From the NCBI GenBank assembly GCA_036156195.1, contig JAYZUZ010000019.1, positions 55,016 to 119,015 of the forward strand: 64,000 bases of DNA, written 5' to 3'. This stretch comes from Abyssibacter sp036156195. Lineage in GTDB: Bacteria > Pseudomonadota > Gammaproteobacteria > Nevskiales > OUC007. Below the pieces are notes generated by a model. That model saw nothing but the letters and a program-made list of their open reading frames with translations, was not told the DNA's origin and did no database searches. Numbering within the stretch: position 1 is the stretch's first letter; each line of letters opens with the position of its first letter. Both the position numbers and the translations under genes were made by a program. This document shows positions 8,206 to 17,246 of this stretch, in pieces.

Positions 8206-9164
8206 GAGGCGCTGCGGCGATCCAGCTCACCGAGGACGGGCGGCTGCGTCATCTACTGACGACCGAAGGCCTGGGCCAAGCCCTGACCACGGAGATTCTC
8301 GATACCGCCGAATCCTTTGTTCCGGTGACGCGCAACGAGGTCAAAAAAGTCCCACTGCTGCGCGGCCGAACCGTGGTCAACCTGTTCTTCGAGGCCAGCA
8401 CCCGCACCCGCAGCGCCTTTGAGCTCGCGGCGCATCGCCTGTCGGCTGATGTGCTGAACATCGAGGGGCGCAGCTCGTCCACCACCAAGGGCGAGACACT
8501 GCTGGATACCCTCAAGACGCTGGAATCCATGCATGTGGACATGTTCGTGATCCGGCATGGAGAAAGTGGCGCCGCAGAATTTTTTGCGCGACACGCGGCA
8601 CCTGGCGTGGCGATTCTCAACGGCGGCGATGGGCGCCATGCGCATCCGACACAAGGCTTGCTGGATGTCTTTACGATCCGGCGACACAAGCCCAATGTGG
8701 CCGGGCTTAGCGTGGCCATCGTCGGAGACGTGCTGCATTCACGTGTTGCCCGCTCCGACATCCATGCACTGCAAGCCCTGGGCACGCAGGACATCCGCGT
8801 GGTCGGCCCCAAAACGCTGGTGCCACCCGAGTTGGACGCCCTTGGCGTCTCCGTTCATCACGATCTGCGCAGCGGGCTGGCAGATGCCGACGTGGTCATG
8901 CTGCTGAGGCTGCAACGCGAGCGTATGTCGGGACACTACTTGCCGCCAGGCGGGGCGTTTCATCGGGGATTTGGCCTGAATGAGCAAACCCTTTGTTACG
9001 CCAAGCCTGATGCACTGCTCATGCACCCCGGGCCCATCAATCGGGGTGTGGAGATCGCCGCTCCGGTGGCCTATGGCGATCAGTCCGTCATCCTGGAACA
9101 AGTGAGCCACGGCGTGGCGATCCGAATGGCCGTAATGGCCATGATCATCGGAGCACACCGCTGA
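8202..9164 (+). CDS. pyrB: Aspartate carbamoyltransferase catalytic subunit
   Basis: 320 residues. It catalyses carbamoyl phosphate + aspartate to carbamoyl-aspartate, the committed step of pyrimidine synthesis. The carbamoyl-phosphate motif FFEASTRTRSAFELAA, the KGETLLDT loop, the HAHPTQGLLD motif and LMHPGPINRGVEI are all present, so it should be active. There is no pyrI regulatory subunit next to it. Instead the overlapping downstream gene encodes a degenerate dihydroorotase, the architecture of the Pseudomonas-type dodecameric enzyme in which the PyrC-like chain is structural. Confidence 0.97.
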   Translation: MRGAAAIQLTEDGRLRHLLTTEGLGQALTTEILDTAESFVPVTRNEVKKVPLLRGRTVVNLFFEASTRTRSAFELAAHRLSADVLNIEGRSSSTTKGETLLDTLKTLESMHVDMFVIRHGESGAAEFFARHAAPGVAILNGGDGRHAHPTQGLLDVFTIRRHKPNVAGLSVAIVGDVLHSRVARSDIHALQALGTQDIRVVGPKTLVPPELDALGVSVHHDLRSGLADADVVMLLRLQRERMSGHYLPPGGAFHRGFGLNEQTLCYAKPDALLMHPGPINRGVEIAAPVAYGDQSVILEQVSHGVAIRMAVMAMIIGAHR

Positions 9165-10411
9165 TGAGTGAGATTCGTTGTCTGCACAATGTCACTCGCG
9201 CCGACGGCCCGGGTGACGAGCTCTGGATGATCGATGGCCTGATTGCCGAGCCGCCGGCATCCTCCTCCGGGGTCGAGCGTATCGACACCGAAGGTGGCTG
9301 GTGGTTACCGCTGGCAGTGGATCTGTGCGCCCGTGTCCGCGAGCCCGGCGCCACACACAAGGCCAGCATTGCCAGTGAGACAGCGGCCGCGATCCGAAGT
9401 GGCGTTGGCAGCCTCTGCGTGCCACCTGACAGCAAGCCTGTGGTGGACCAGCCTGCGGTTGTCGACTGGATTGCCGACCGTGCCAGCACCGCGGAAGCCT
9501 CGATTCACCTGCTGGGTGCGTTGACGGAGGGCCTCGCGGGTCAGGCCTTGTCAGATCTGGATGCGTTGCTGGCCGCAGGCTGTGTAGGCGTTGCACAACC
9601 GCGACGTTTGCCCGACGTCACGCTGCTACGCCAGGCGCTGCAGTTTGCCGCCGGCATCGGCTGCACGGTTCATCTGGATCCGGTGGACCGTGGCCTGGCC
9701 GCCGATGGCGTGGCGCACGCCGGCCGACCTGCCATGCGCGCAGGACTGACCGGTATCCCGGCGAGCGCTGAGTCTATCGGCACCGCCATCGCGCTGGAGC
9801 TGGCGCGCGACACCGGCTGCCGAATCCACCTGGGCAGGCTCACCACGGCGCGGGCCGTAGCGCTGGTGCGCGCGGCCAAACATGACGGCGTGGCGGTCAC
9901 CTGCGACGTGGCCGTCCATCATCTTTTCCTGAACGACCAGGTACTGGAGCGCCTGGACCCGGCGTATCGCCTGGATCCACCACTGCGAACCGAAGCCGAT
10001 CGCCAAGCCCTGCTCACCGCGGTGGGCGACGGCACGGTCGATGCCGTGTGCTCGGACCATGCGCCGCAGGACGAGAACGCCAAGACCGACCCCTATCCGT
10101 TGACGGAACCCGGGGGCTCGACGATCGAACAACTGGTCCCCGCGATCGCCACGCTTGCCCAGCAGAACAGCTGGGGGCTTGGCCGCGTGGCGGAACTGCT
10201 GGTTCAGGCCCCCTCTCGCATCCTGGGCCTGGAGGCTGTGAGCATGACGCCGGGTACCCCGGCTCATGGTGTGCTGCTTCGCCCATTGGACCACCATGTC
10301 GACCACCAGACCATGCGCAGCGCAGGCTACGGCACGCCCATGCAGGATATCGAGCTGCAGTGGACGGTCGCCGAGGTGTGGAGAGACGGCCGGATGATCG
10401 CGCTCGTCTGA
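9164..10411 (+). CDS. pyrC': Non-catalytic dihydroorotase-like subunit (PyrC'/PyrX)
   Basis: 415 residues with an amidohydrolase/dihydroorotase fold (VREPGATHK, CSDHAPQDE, LTEPGGSTIEQLVPA). Key zinc ligands are missing: where active enzymes read D-x-H-x-H-x-R-E-P-G this protein has VDLCARVREPG, so the HxH pair is gone. The later His-containing motifs are also altered (HLDPVDRGL, IHLGRLTTA). It is therefore expected to be inactive as dihydroorotase and to act as the scaffold partner of PyrB, as known for the Pseudomonas ATCase. The start codon shares one base with the pyrB stop. An active pyrC must lie elsewhere in the genome. Confidence 0.9.
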   Translation: MSEIRCLHNVTRADGPGDELWMIDGLIAEPPASSSGVERIDTEGGWWLPLAVDLCARVREPGATHKASIASETAAAIRSGVGSLCVPPDSKPVVDQPAVVDWIADRASTAEASIHLLGALTEGLAGQALSDLDALLAAGCVGVAQPRRLPDVTLLRQALQFAAGIGCTVHLDPVDRGLAADGVAHAGRPAMRAGLTGIPASAESIGTAIALELARDTGCRIHLGRLTTARAVALVRAAKHDGVAVTCDVAVHHLFLNDQVLERLDPAYRLDPPLRTEADRQALLTAVGDGTVDAVCSDHAPQDENAKTDPYPLTEPGGSTIEQLVPAIATLAQQNSWGLGRVAELLVQAPSRILGLEAVSMTPGTPAHGVLLRPLDHHVDHQTMRSAGYGTPMQDIELQWTVAEVWRDGRMIALV

Positions 10412-10584
10412 GAAACCGATTCACCCGCCATGTTCTTGTATGATGAGAATGGGGAATCGAAGCATTCGATTTGAACAAGCGCTCCTGAACAGGATTCGCC
10501 CGCCAATGCGCAGCGACCGTTCGGGGGTACCAGATGCTTGGGCCACCAAGCCACCAAACACTGCATACGACTAGTGGGGGAACC

Positions 10585-10950
10585 ATGCCGCGCGTACTTT
10601 TGGTTGACGACTCGCCGACTGACATTGCCAATCTTCGCAAAATGCTCGAGAAAAACGGCTTTGATGTCGTCGAGGCCTTGACCGGCGAATCCGCCATCGA
10701 AAAGGCCGGTGTGGAGAAACCGGATGTCATCGTCATGGATGTGGTCATGCCGGGCATGAACGGCTTTCAGGCCACCCGCACCCTGTCCCGCGGCGCCGAG
10801 ACATCGAGCATTCCGATCGTGGTCATCAGCAGCAAGTCCCAGGAGACGGACAAGCTCTGGGCCATGCGTCAAGGCGCCCGCGAGTACATCGTCAAGCCGG
10901 TCAAAGAATCGGAACTGATTACCAAGGTGAACGGCGTCATCAACGCCTGA
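10585..10950 (+). CDS. pilH: PilH-like single-domain response regulator
   Basis: A 121-residue CheY-like receiver: VLLVDDSPTDIANL (acidic pair at residues 8-9), VIVMDVVMPGMNGFQATR with phospho-acceptor Asp52, VVISSKSQETD and YIVKPV (Lys104). The QETDKLWAMRQGAREY stretch is characteristic of PilH, the second receiver of the Pil-Chp chemosensory system. ATG 10585 follows a GTGGGGG ribosome-binding stretch; longer in-frame extensions upstream are unlikely. It pairs with pilJ 22 bases downstream and is 8.6 kb from pilG-pilI-chpA on the opposite strand. Confidence 0.93.
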   Translation: MPRVLLVDDSPTDIANLRKMLEKNGFDVVEALTGESAIEKAGVEKPDVIVMDVVMPGMNGFQATRTLSRGAETSSIPIVVISSKSQETDKLWAMRQGAREYIVKPVKESELITKVNGVINA

Positions 10951-10972
10951 GCACCGCTACGGGAGAGACACC

Positions 10973-13075
10973 ATGGCTGAGGGAGCCAAACGGGTTCGGG
11001 GAACTCGACTAGCCATCCTGCTGCTACTGCTGGCGATGACATCCATCGCCGCCGCGCTGTTCATTCTTTATCGCGTGGATCAGGTAGCACAGTGGGATCG
11101 TGACTACATCGCCTTGTCGGTGGATTCCAGTGCAGTGGCCGAGAATATCGCGCGACTGGCCGACGACATCACACGCGGCCTGCCGCCGGACACGCGCAAC
11201 ATGGAAGGTCTGCGACTGACCTTCGAAGACAACATCTACGCCATGCGTGAGGGCGATGAGTTCATCAACCTGCCTCCGGCGCCGGCACCGCTGCAGGAAA
11301 ACATCGACGCCCTGGAAGCCGAATTCCAGCCGATGTCGGATGCCATCGATGAGATTCTCGACCGCCGTGCGGCCTATGTGCTGATCCAGCAGGAAGCCGC
11401 CGCTATCGAGAATCTGGCACCGCAGGTGACGACACCCCTCGAGCTGGCTATCGGCACCCTGGCAAGTCGCCGTGCACCCGCCGAGCAGATCACCGCTGTG
11501 ACCGCCCTGGTTGTCGGCGTCAACAAGCTGCCGGTCCAGGCCGCTGCCGTCAGCCAGCAGGGCTATGACGCCGACACGCTGGCCACTGAACTGGCCGCCC
11601 ATGTTGACGCGCTCAGCTCACAGTTGCAGCAACTGCTAAGCGGTGACGGCCTCGGCTTCCAGCCAGCCCGGATCGAGGTGGTCGATGCCGCGTTGGCCGA
11701 GGCGCTGGCGGGCATGCAACAGATCCGCGACAGTGTCAGCACCATCACCGAAGAAGCCACCGAACTGGCTGTGGTGCAAAGCGCAGCCGCCGAGATCTCG
11801 CGGCTGCGGAATAACGTCAAGTTCACGGCAGAGAACAACGTCCAGCAGTCCTTTCTGGAGTACCGCGACGGGCGCCAACTCGAAGCCCTGCACGGCTACG
11901 TACTGGGCGGCATTACGGTGGTCCTGCTGGTCATCTTCGTGACCGTGCTTCTCCGGCAAGCCCGTGCACGTGCGCGCGAGCTGGAAGAAGCCGATGCCGC
12001 CCAGCAGGAGGCGATTTTGCGCCTGCTGGATGAGATCACGACACTGGCTGACGGTGACCTCACCGTGGATGTCACCGTGACCGAGGACTTTACCGGCGCC
12101 ATCGCAGACTCGATCAACTACACGATCGACACACTGCGCAGCCTGGTGGGCACCATCACCGCCACCTCGGATGAGATTACGCAATCAGCCTCCGGCACCG
12201 AGGCCGTAACGCAGCAGTTGAACGCCGCGTCTCGCCGGCAGGCGGACGAGATCAACAGCGTCTCGCAAGCCATTGGCGCCATGTCCCAGTCGATGCAACA
12301 AGTGTCTCACCGGGCAGACGAACTCGCTCAGGACGCCCAGGCGTCGGTTGAAACCGCACACAGTGGTTCGGAGACCGTGCGACGCACTGTGGACGGGATG
12401 ACCGCCCTGCGAGACCAGATTCAGGAAACCGCTAAACGCATCAAGCGGCTGGGTGAGTCGTCGCAGGAAATCGGCAACATCATTGAGTTTATTAATGACA
12501 TCGCCGAACAGACCAACACGCTTGCACTGAATGCATCCATTCAGGCGGCAATGGCGGGTGAAGCCGGCCGAGGTTTTGCCGTTGTTGCTGAAGAGGTGCA
12601 GCGACTGGCTGAGCGCGCAGGTAACGCGACACGCCAGATCGAAACCCTGGTCAAGACGATTCAGGCCGATACCAACGAAGCCATCGTGTCGATGGAGCGC
12701 AGCACCACCAACGTGGTGAGCAACGCCCAGCTGTCCGAGGCTGCAGGTGAGGCCCTGAACCGCATCGAGGCGTCTTCGACCGACCTGTCGCGTCTGATCT
12801 CGGACATCTCCAAAGACGCCCGCACACAGACCGAATCCGCCACCGACCTGGCCGGCCGCATCCAGGTGATTCAGGACATCGCGGGGCAGACGCAGGTGGC
12901 ATCGGATACCACTGCATCGGCTGTGTCCAACCTGAATGCTTTGTCGGTCAAGCTGCGTGAATCGGTTGCGGGCTTCAAGCTGCCGTCGGCCGACGCCGAA
13001 GAGCTGGATGAAACTGCTTTCGACGACACCGTCATCGATCCGGCAGCGCCCGACGACGAGCGCGACGCCGCCTAG
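10973..13075 (+). CDS. pilJ: PilJ-like methyl-accepting chemotaxis protein for twitching motility
   Basis: 700 residues: N-terminal membrane segment (about 12-33), a long helical periplasmic domain, a second membrane segment (about 308-327, GYVLGGITVVLLVIFVTVLL), a HAMP-like linker and a cytoplasmic signalling hairpin. The tip lies at roughly 500-550 and includes EIGNIIEFINDIAEQTNTLA, NASIQAAMAGEAGRGFAVVA and EEVQRLAERAG. PilJ senses surface contact or pilus state and, through a PilI-type CheW, controls the ChpA kinase. It forms a two-gene unit with pilH and ends just before a good Rho-independent terminator. Confidence 0.93.
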   Translation: MAEGAKRVRGTRLAILLLLLAMTSIAAALFILYRVDQVAQWDRDYIALSVDSSAVAENIARLADDITRGLPPDTRNMEGLRLTFEDNIYAMREGDEFINLPPAPAPLQENIDALEAEFQPMSDAIDEILDRRAAYVLIQQEAAAIENLAPQVTTPLELAIGTLASRRAPAEQITAVTALVVGVNKLPVQAAAVSQQGYDADTLATELAAHVDALSSQLQQLLSGDGLGFQPARIEVVDAALAEALAGMQQIRDSVSTITEEATELAVVQSAAAEISRLRNNVKFTAENNVQQSFLEYRDGRQLEALHGYVLGGITVVLLVIFVTVLLRQARARARELEEADAAQQEAILRLLDEITTLADGDLTVDVTVTEDFTGAIADSINYTIDTLRSLVGTITATSDEITQSASGTEAVTQQLNAASRRQADEINSVSQAIGAMSQSMQQVSHRADELAQDAQASVETAHSGSETVRRTVDGMTALRDQIQETAKRIKRLGESSQEIGNIIEFINDIAEQTNTLALNASIQAAMAGEAGRGFAVVAEEVQRLAERAGNATRQIETLVKTIQADTNEAIVSMERSTTNVVSNAQLSEAAGEALNRIEASSTDLSRLISDISKDARTQTESATDLAGRIQVIQDIAGQTQVASDTTASAVSNLNALSVKLRESVAGFKLPSADAEELDETAFDDTVIDPAAPDDERDAA

Positions 13076-13104
13076 ACGTCCGCACGATCGTCACGCAATT
13101 CTGC

Positions 13105-13130
13105 ATCGCCCCGCTCGCACGCGGGGCGAT
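13105..13130 (+). terminator. Rho-independent terminator after pilJ
   Basis: A perfect 10-bp stem (ATCGCCCCGC / GCGGGGCGAT) with a six-base loop TCGCAC, followed by GTTCGTTT. It lies 30 bases after the pilJ stop. The 84-base gap also receives transcription from the convergent pilU-like gene, and the hairpin could slow polymerase coming from that side, but the T-rich tail is on the plus side. Confidence 0.8.
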
Positions 13131-13159
13131 GTTCGTTTGGGAGGCGCCCGCAGGGGTAC

Positions 13160-14239
13160 TCAGCCGCCGAAGTTGATGCGGGTTTCGAGGTTGGCGCGAG
13201 AGTCGGCGTTGGACAGGGCTTCTTCCAACGATATTTCGTCAGCCCGGTAGAGGTCATACAAGGCGTCATCGAATGTCTGCATCCGTGAATCGGAGGACTC
13301 GGCCATGGCCTCCCGCACGCCGTCTACTTCGCCGCGCAGAATCAGGTCCGCGATGTAAGGCGTGACCACCATGACTTCGAGCGCGGCGACGCGGCCACCC
13401 GCCTTGCGACGGACCAGGCGCTGGGAAATCACCGCACGCAGATTCAGTGCAAGGTCCATGTACAACTGCCCACGCAGGTAATCAGGGTACATGTTGATGA
13501 TGCGTTGAAGCGTCTGGTACGCATTGTTGGCGTGGAGCGTCGAAATGGCCAGATGACCGGTGCCGGCCAGCTGGACGCAGGATTCCATGGTTTCGCGAGA
13601 GCGAATCTCCCCAATGAGAATGACATCCGGCGCCTCGCGCAGGGCGCTGTGCAGGGCTCGCTCGTAGCTCTTGGTGTCCTGGCCCAGCTCACGCTGGTTG
13701 ATAATCGAACGCTTGTTGGGGTGCAGAAACTCAATCGGATCCTCGACGGTGAGAATATGACCGGAGGCGTTCTCGTTGCGGTGGTTGATCATGGCGGCGA
13801 GGGTCGTTGATTTACCCGAACCGGTCGCCCCGACCATGAGCAACATCCCGCGCTTTTCGAGAATCAAATCCTTGAGCGTCTCAGGCAATCCGAGCTCGTC
13901 CAGGGTGGGCACGGTGTTGCGGACGTAGCGCAGCACCATGGCCGGCCGCCCACGCTGATGGAACAGATTGACCCGGAACCGCCCCAGCCCACCGGCCTGG
14001 GTCGCAAAATCGAGTTCCAGCTCTTCAGCAAATTCCTCGCGCTGCTCGGGAGTCAGAATCCCGTTGGCCAGCTCACGAATCTGACCGGAGGTCATCTCGG
14101 TCTTGCCCACGGCGTGCATCTCGCCATTGATCTTGATCATGACGGGCGAACCGGTGGTGAAGAACAGGTCGGACGCCTGCTTTTCAACCGCCAGCTTGAG
14201 ATACGGGACGATCCCCGGCAGCTGCGATGCTTCGGACAT
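13160..14239 (-). CDS. Third PilT-family ATPase, PilU-like paralogue
   Basis: 359 residues with every motor motif intact: Walker A VGATGSGKSTT, Asp box TVEDPIEFLHP, Walker B LIGEIRSRETM and His box HLAISTLHANNAYQTL. The C-terminal part reads EVDGVREAMAESSDSRMQTF...DEISLEEALSNADS, which resembles PilU rather than PilT because the AIQTG element of PilT is absent. Its ATG shares one base with the stop of the preceding pilU. PilU assists PilT in pilus retraction and cannot retract alone. A second PilU-type motor in the same operon is unusual and its role is unknown. Confidence 0.88.
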   Translation of the reverse strand: MSEASQLPGIVPYLKLAVEKQASDLFFTTGSPVMIKINGEMHAVGKTEMTSGQIRELANGILTPEQREEFAEELELDFATQAGGLGRFRVNLFHQRGRPAMVLRYVRNTVPTLDELGLPETLKDLILEKRGMLLMVGATGSGKSTTLAAMINHRNENASGHILTVEDPIEFLHPNKRSIINQRELGQDTKSYERALHSALREAPDVILIGEIRSRETMESCVQLAGTGHLAISTLHANNAYQTLQRIINMYPDYLRGQLYMDLALNLRAVISQRLVRRKAGGRVAALEVMVVTPYIADLILRGEVDGVREAMAESSDSRMQTFDDALYDLYRADEISLEEALSNADSRANLETRINFGG

Positions 14240-15414
14240 CAGTGCCCTCCGGACTTCTGGCTGGCGATCAGGGCATCGTCGTCGTCCATCATCGAAATGC
14301 CCGACAAACCGTCGTCCAGGTTTTTCTCGGCGCGCTTGCTCTCCAGTTTCACCCGCAGGCGCAGCTCGTTCTTGGAATCGGCGTTACGCAGCGCCTCCTC
14401 CAGGCTGATGGTGCCGGCTTCATACAAATCGAACAGATGCTGATCGAAGGTTTGCATCCCCTGCTCCCGGCTCTTGGCCATGACCTCCTTGATCTTGTGC
14501 ACCTCGCCCTTGAATACGAGATCAGAGATCAGCGGTGTATTCAGCAGGATCTCCATTGCGGCCGCACGTCCGCCCCCTTCGCGGCGCACCAGGCGCTGAC
14601 TGATGATGCCGCGCAGGTTCAGCGACAAATCCATGAGCAATTGCTCGCGCTTTTCGTCCGGGAAGAAGTTGATAATCCGGTCCAGGGCCTGGTTGGATGA
14701 GTTGGCGTGCAGGGTCGACATGCACAGGTGACCGGTCTCGGCGAAGTTGATGGCGTATTCCATTGTTTCCTTGGCCCGGATCTCCCCGATCAGAATGACA
14801 TCCGGCGCCTGGCGCAGGGTGTTTTTGAGCGCAGCCTCCCAGCTGTCGGTATCCACACCGACCTCGCGCTGGGTGATGATGCACCCCAGATGCGGATGCA
14901 CGTATTCCACGGGGTCTTCGATGGTGATGATGTGCCCCTTGGTTTCCTTATTCCGCAAACCCAGCATGGCCGCGAGCGAGGTGGACTTACCGCTCCCCGT
15001 TCCGCCGACCATCAACACCAGGCCACGCTTGGACATGACCACGTCCTTGAGCACCTCGGGCAGGTTCAGCTTGTCGAAGTCAGGAATCTCGGTCTCGATG
15101 GTTCGCAGCACGGCACCCGCACGGCCCTGCTGTACAAAGGCGTTCACGCGAAAGCGACCGATTTGAGGCGGCGAGATGGCGAAATTGCACTCGTTGGTCT
15201 CCTCGAAATCCTTGACCTGTCGATCATTCATGATCGCGCGGACAATCATCGCGGAGTTCTCGGGCGACAACGGCTTGTCCATCACCGGCGTCATTTGTCC
15301 GTCAACCTTCATCGCAGGAGGAAAACCGGCGGTGATGAACAGGTCCGACGCACCCTTTTGCTTCATCAGGCGCAGCAGTGCCAGCATCAGTTTCGCGGCT
15401 TGATCGCGTTCCAT
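14239..15414 (-). CDS. pilU: PilU, accessory pilus retraction ATPase
   Basis: 391 residues; close to Pseudomonas PilU throughout (KGASDLFITAGFPPAMKVDG, CNFAISPPQIGRFRVNAF, VGGTGSGKSTS, ITIEDPVEYVHPHLGCI, LIGEIRAKETM, AETGHLCMSTLHANSSNQAL). The C terminus after the motor domain is acidic and poorly conserved (GLSGISMMDDDDAL), as in other PilU proteins. It is a cytoplasmic hexameric ATPase acting with PilT at the pilus base. It lies 37 bases downstream of pilT and is joined to the next paralogue by a one-base stop/start overlap. Confidence 0.93.
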   Translation of the reverse strand: MERDQAAKLMLALLRLMKQKGASDLFITAGFPPAMKVDGQMTPVMDKPLSPENSAMIVRAIMNDRQVKDFEETNECNFAISPPQIGRFRVNAFVQQGRAGAVLRTIETEIPDFDKLNLPEVLKDVVMSKRGLVLMVGGTGSGKSTSLAAMLGLRNKETKGHIITIEDPVEYVHPHLGCIITQREVGVDTDSWEAALKNTLRQAPDVILIGEIRAKETMEYAINFAETGHLCMSTLHANSSNQALDRIINFFPDEKREQLLMDLSLNLRGIISQRLVRREGGGRAAAMEILLNTPLISDLVFKGEVHKIKEVMAKSREQGMQTFDQHLFDLYEAGTISLEEALRNADSKNELRLRVKLESKRAEKNLDDGLSGISMMDDDDALIASQKSGGH

Positions 15415-15451
15415 CGGTGGCTCCGGTGGTTTGGAGGGCAGCGCCCGTCGA

Positions 15452-16489
15452 TTACATGAAGTCTTCTTTTTTCACGGCGCGGCGGCGGGCTTCCTGCTTG
15501 GAGACCTTGCCCTCACGCACGAGAATCTTGAGCGACTGATCCAGGGTAATCATGCCGTCGCGAGCGCCTGTCTGAATGGCCGAGTACATCTGCGCGACCT
15601 TGTTCTCGCGGATGAGGTTTCGGATCGCCGGGTTGCCGATCATGATCTCGTGGGCCGCCACTCGGCCCCCACCCTGCTTCTTCAAAAGTGTCTGCGAAAT
15701 CACTGCCTTGAGCGATTCGGACAGCATCGCCCGGATCATGTCTTTCTCCGCCGCCGGGAAGACATCGACCACACGATCGATGGTTTTGGCGGCTGAACTC
15801 GTGTGCAGGGTGCCAAAAACCAGGTGCCCGGTCTCGGCGGCGGACAGGGCCAAGCGAATGGTCTCCAGGTCACGCATTTCGCCCACGAGAATGACATCCG
15901 GGTCCTCACGCAGTGCCGAGCGCAGCGCCTCGTTGAAGCCCAGCGTATCGCGATGCACCTCACGCTGGTTGATCAGGCACTTCTTCGGCTTATGCACGAA
16001 TTCGATCGGATCTTCGATGGTCAGGATATGCCCGTACTCGCTCTCGTTCTTGTGATTCACCATCGCGGCCAGCGTGGTCGATTTGCCCGAGCCTGTGGGG
16101 CCGGTCACCAGCACTACGCCGCGCGGCTGGTCGGCGATATCCTTGAAAATAGACGGCGCGTTGAGATCTTCCAGCGAGAGGATGTCAGACGGGATGGTAC
16201 GAAACACCGCGGCTGCACCGCGATGGGTATTGAAGGCATTGACGCGAAAGCGCGCCAGATCCGGAATCTCGAACGAGAAATCCGTTTCGAGCAGCTCGTC
16301 GTAATCCTTGCGCTGCTTGTCGTTCATGATGTCGTAGATCATCTCGTGCACCTGCTTGTGCTCGAGTGCTGGCAGATTGATCCGTTTGACGTCACCATCC
16401 ACACGAATCATGGGCTCCATGCCCGCAGACAAGTGCAGGTCGGACGATCCCTGCTTGACCCCAAAAGCCAGTAGCTGCGCAATATCCAT
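15452..16489 (-). CDS. pilT: PilT, type IV pilus retraction ATPase
   Basis: 345 residues from ATG 16489, matching the usual 344-345. MDIAQLLAFGVKQGSSDLHL is the diagnostic start. Walker A TGPTGSGKSTT, Asp box TIEDPIEFVHK, Walker B LVGEMRDLETI, His box HLVFGTLHTSSAAKTIDR and the retraction-specific MYSAIQTGARDGMITLDQSL are all present. It depolymerises the pilus and so powers twitching and DNA uptake. First gene of pilT-pilU-pilU2; divergent from yggS across 55 bases, the same arrangement as in Pseudomonas. A longer in-frame open frame upstream is ignored because homology starts at MDIAQ. Confidence 0.96.
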   Translation of the reverse strand: MDIAQLLAFGVKQGSSDLHLSAGMEPMIRVDGDVKRINLPALEHKQVHEMIYDIMNDKQRKDYDELLETDFSFEIPDLARFRVNAFNTHRGAAAVFRTIPSDILSLEDLNAPSIFKDIADQPRGVVLVTGPTGSGKSTTLAAMVNHKNESEYGHILTIEDPIEFVHKPKKCLINQREVHRDTLGFNEALRSALREDPDVILVGEMRDLETIRLALSAAETGHLVFGTLHTSSAAKTIDRVVDVFPAAEKDMIRAMLSESLKAVISQTLLKKQGGGRVAAHEIMIGNPAIRNLIRENKVAQMYSAIQTGARDGMITLDQSLKILVREGKVSKQEARRRAVKKEDFM

Positions 16490-16544
16490 CGGTGCTCCCC
16501 GCGCCGGATGCCTGAATGAAGTGGACTCAAAGTATCGACATCGC

Positions 16545-17246
16545 ATGACCCCGGCAACCAAGTCATTTGATGTACTCGCAGCGTATCGGCACCTGTGTGA
16601 AAGAGTCGCTAAGGCAGAGCACGCAGCCGGCTGCCCCGATGGCAGCGTCACGCTGGTGGGTGCAGCCAAGGCGCAGCCCACTGAACGGCTGCGACAAGTT
16701 ATCGCAGCGGGCCTGACACATATCGGCGAGAACTACTGGCAGGACGCGGCCAGGCACCTGCAAGCGGATCCTGCCCGCCGGGCGTCCTGGCATTTCATCG
16801 GCCCGATCCAATCCAACAAGACCGGACCGATCGCCGAACAGTTCGATTGGGTACAAAGCCTGGACCGGGAAAAAATCGCGCGGCGGCTCAACGACCAGCG
16901 CCCCGCCGACCTCCCACCCATCAATGTGTTGCTACAGGTCAACATCAGTGGCGAGGCCAGCAAGGCTGGCCTGACGCAGGAACGCGTGGCGGCCTTTGCA
17001 GAGCAAGTCCTGCAACTGCCCCGACTCCGGCTGCGGGGTTTGATGGCCATCCCCGCACCCGGAGACGACGACGCATACCCCGCAATGGCCGCACTGCTGG
17101 AGCAGCTGCGTCCATGGGCGCCCGGGATCGATACACTATCCATCGGCATGAGCGCCGACCTGGAACGCGCCATCAATGCCGGCGCCACCATGGTGCGCAT
17201 CGGCACCGCCTTGTTTGGCCCTCGCCCCCAACCGAGTTCGACATGA
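16545..17246 (+). CDS. yggS: YggS/PLPBP-family pyridoxal-phosphate homeostasis protein
   Basis: 233 residues from ATG 16545. An alanine-racemase-like N-terminal barrel that binds PLP without known catalysis: VTLVGAAKAQPTERL carries the PLP lysine, followed by HIGENYWQDA, WHFIGPIQSNK, LLQVNISGEASKAG, LRGLMAIPAP and LSIGMSADLERAI...MVRIGTALFG. It is divergent from pilT as in pseudomonads. The last bases overlap the rpiA start (ATGA). Confidence 0.93.
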   Translation: MTPATKSFDVLAAYRHLCERVAKAEHAAGCPDGSVTLVGAAKAQPTERLRQVIAAGLTHIGENYWQDAARHLQADPARRASWHFIGPIQSNKTGPIAEQFDWVQSLDREKIARRLNDQRPADLPPINVLLQVNISGEASKAGLTQERVAAFAEQVLQLPRLRLRGLMAIPAPGDDDAYPAMAALLEQLRPWAPGIDTLSIGMSADLERAINAGATMVRIGTALFGPRPQPSST

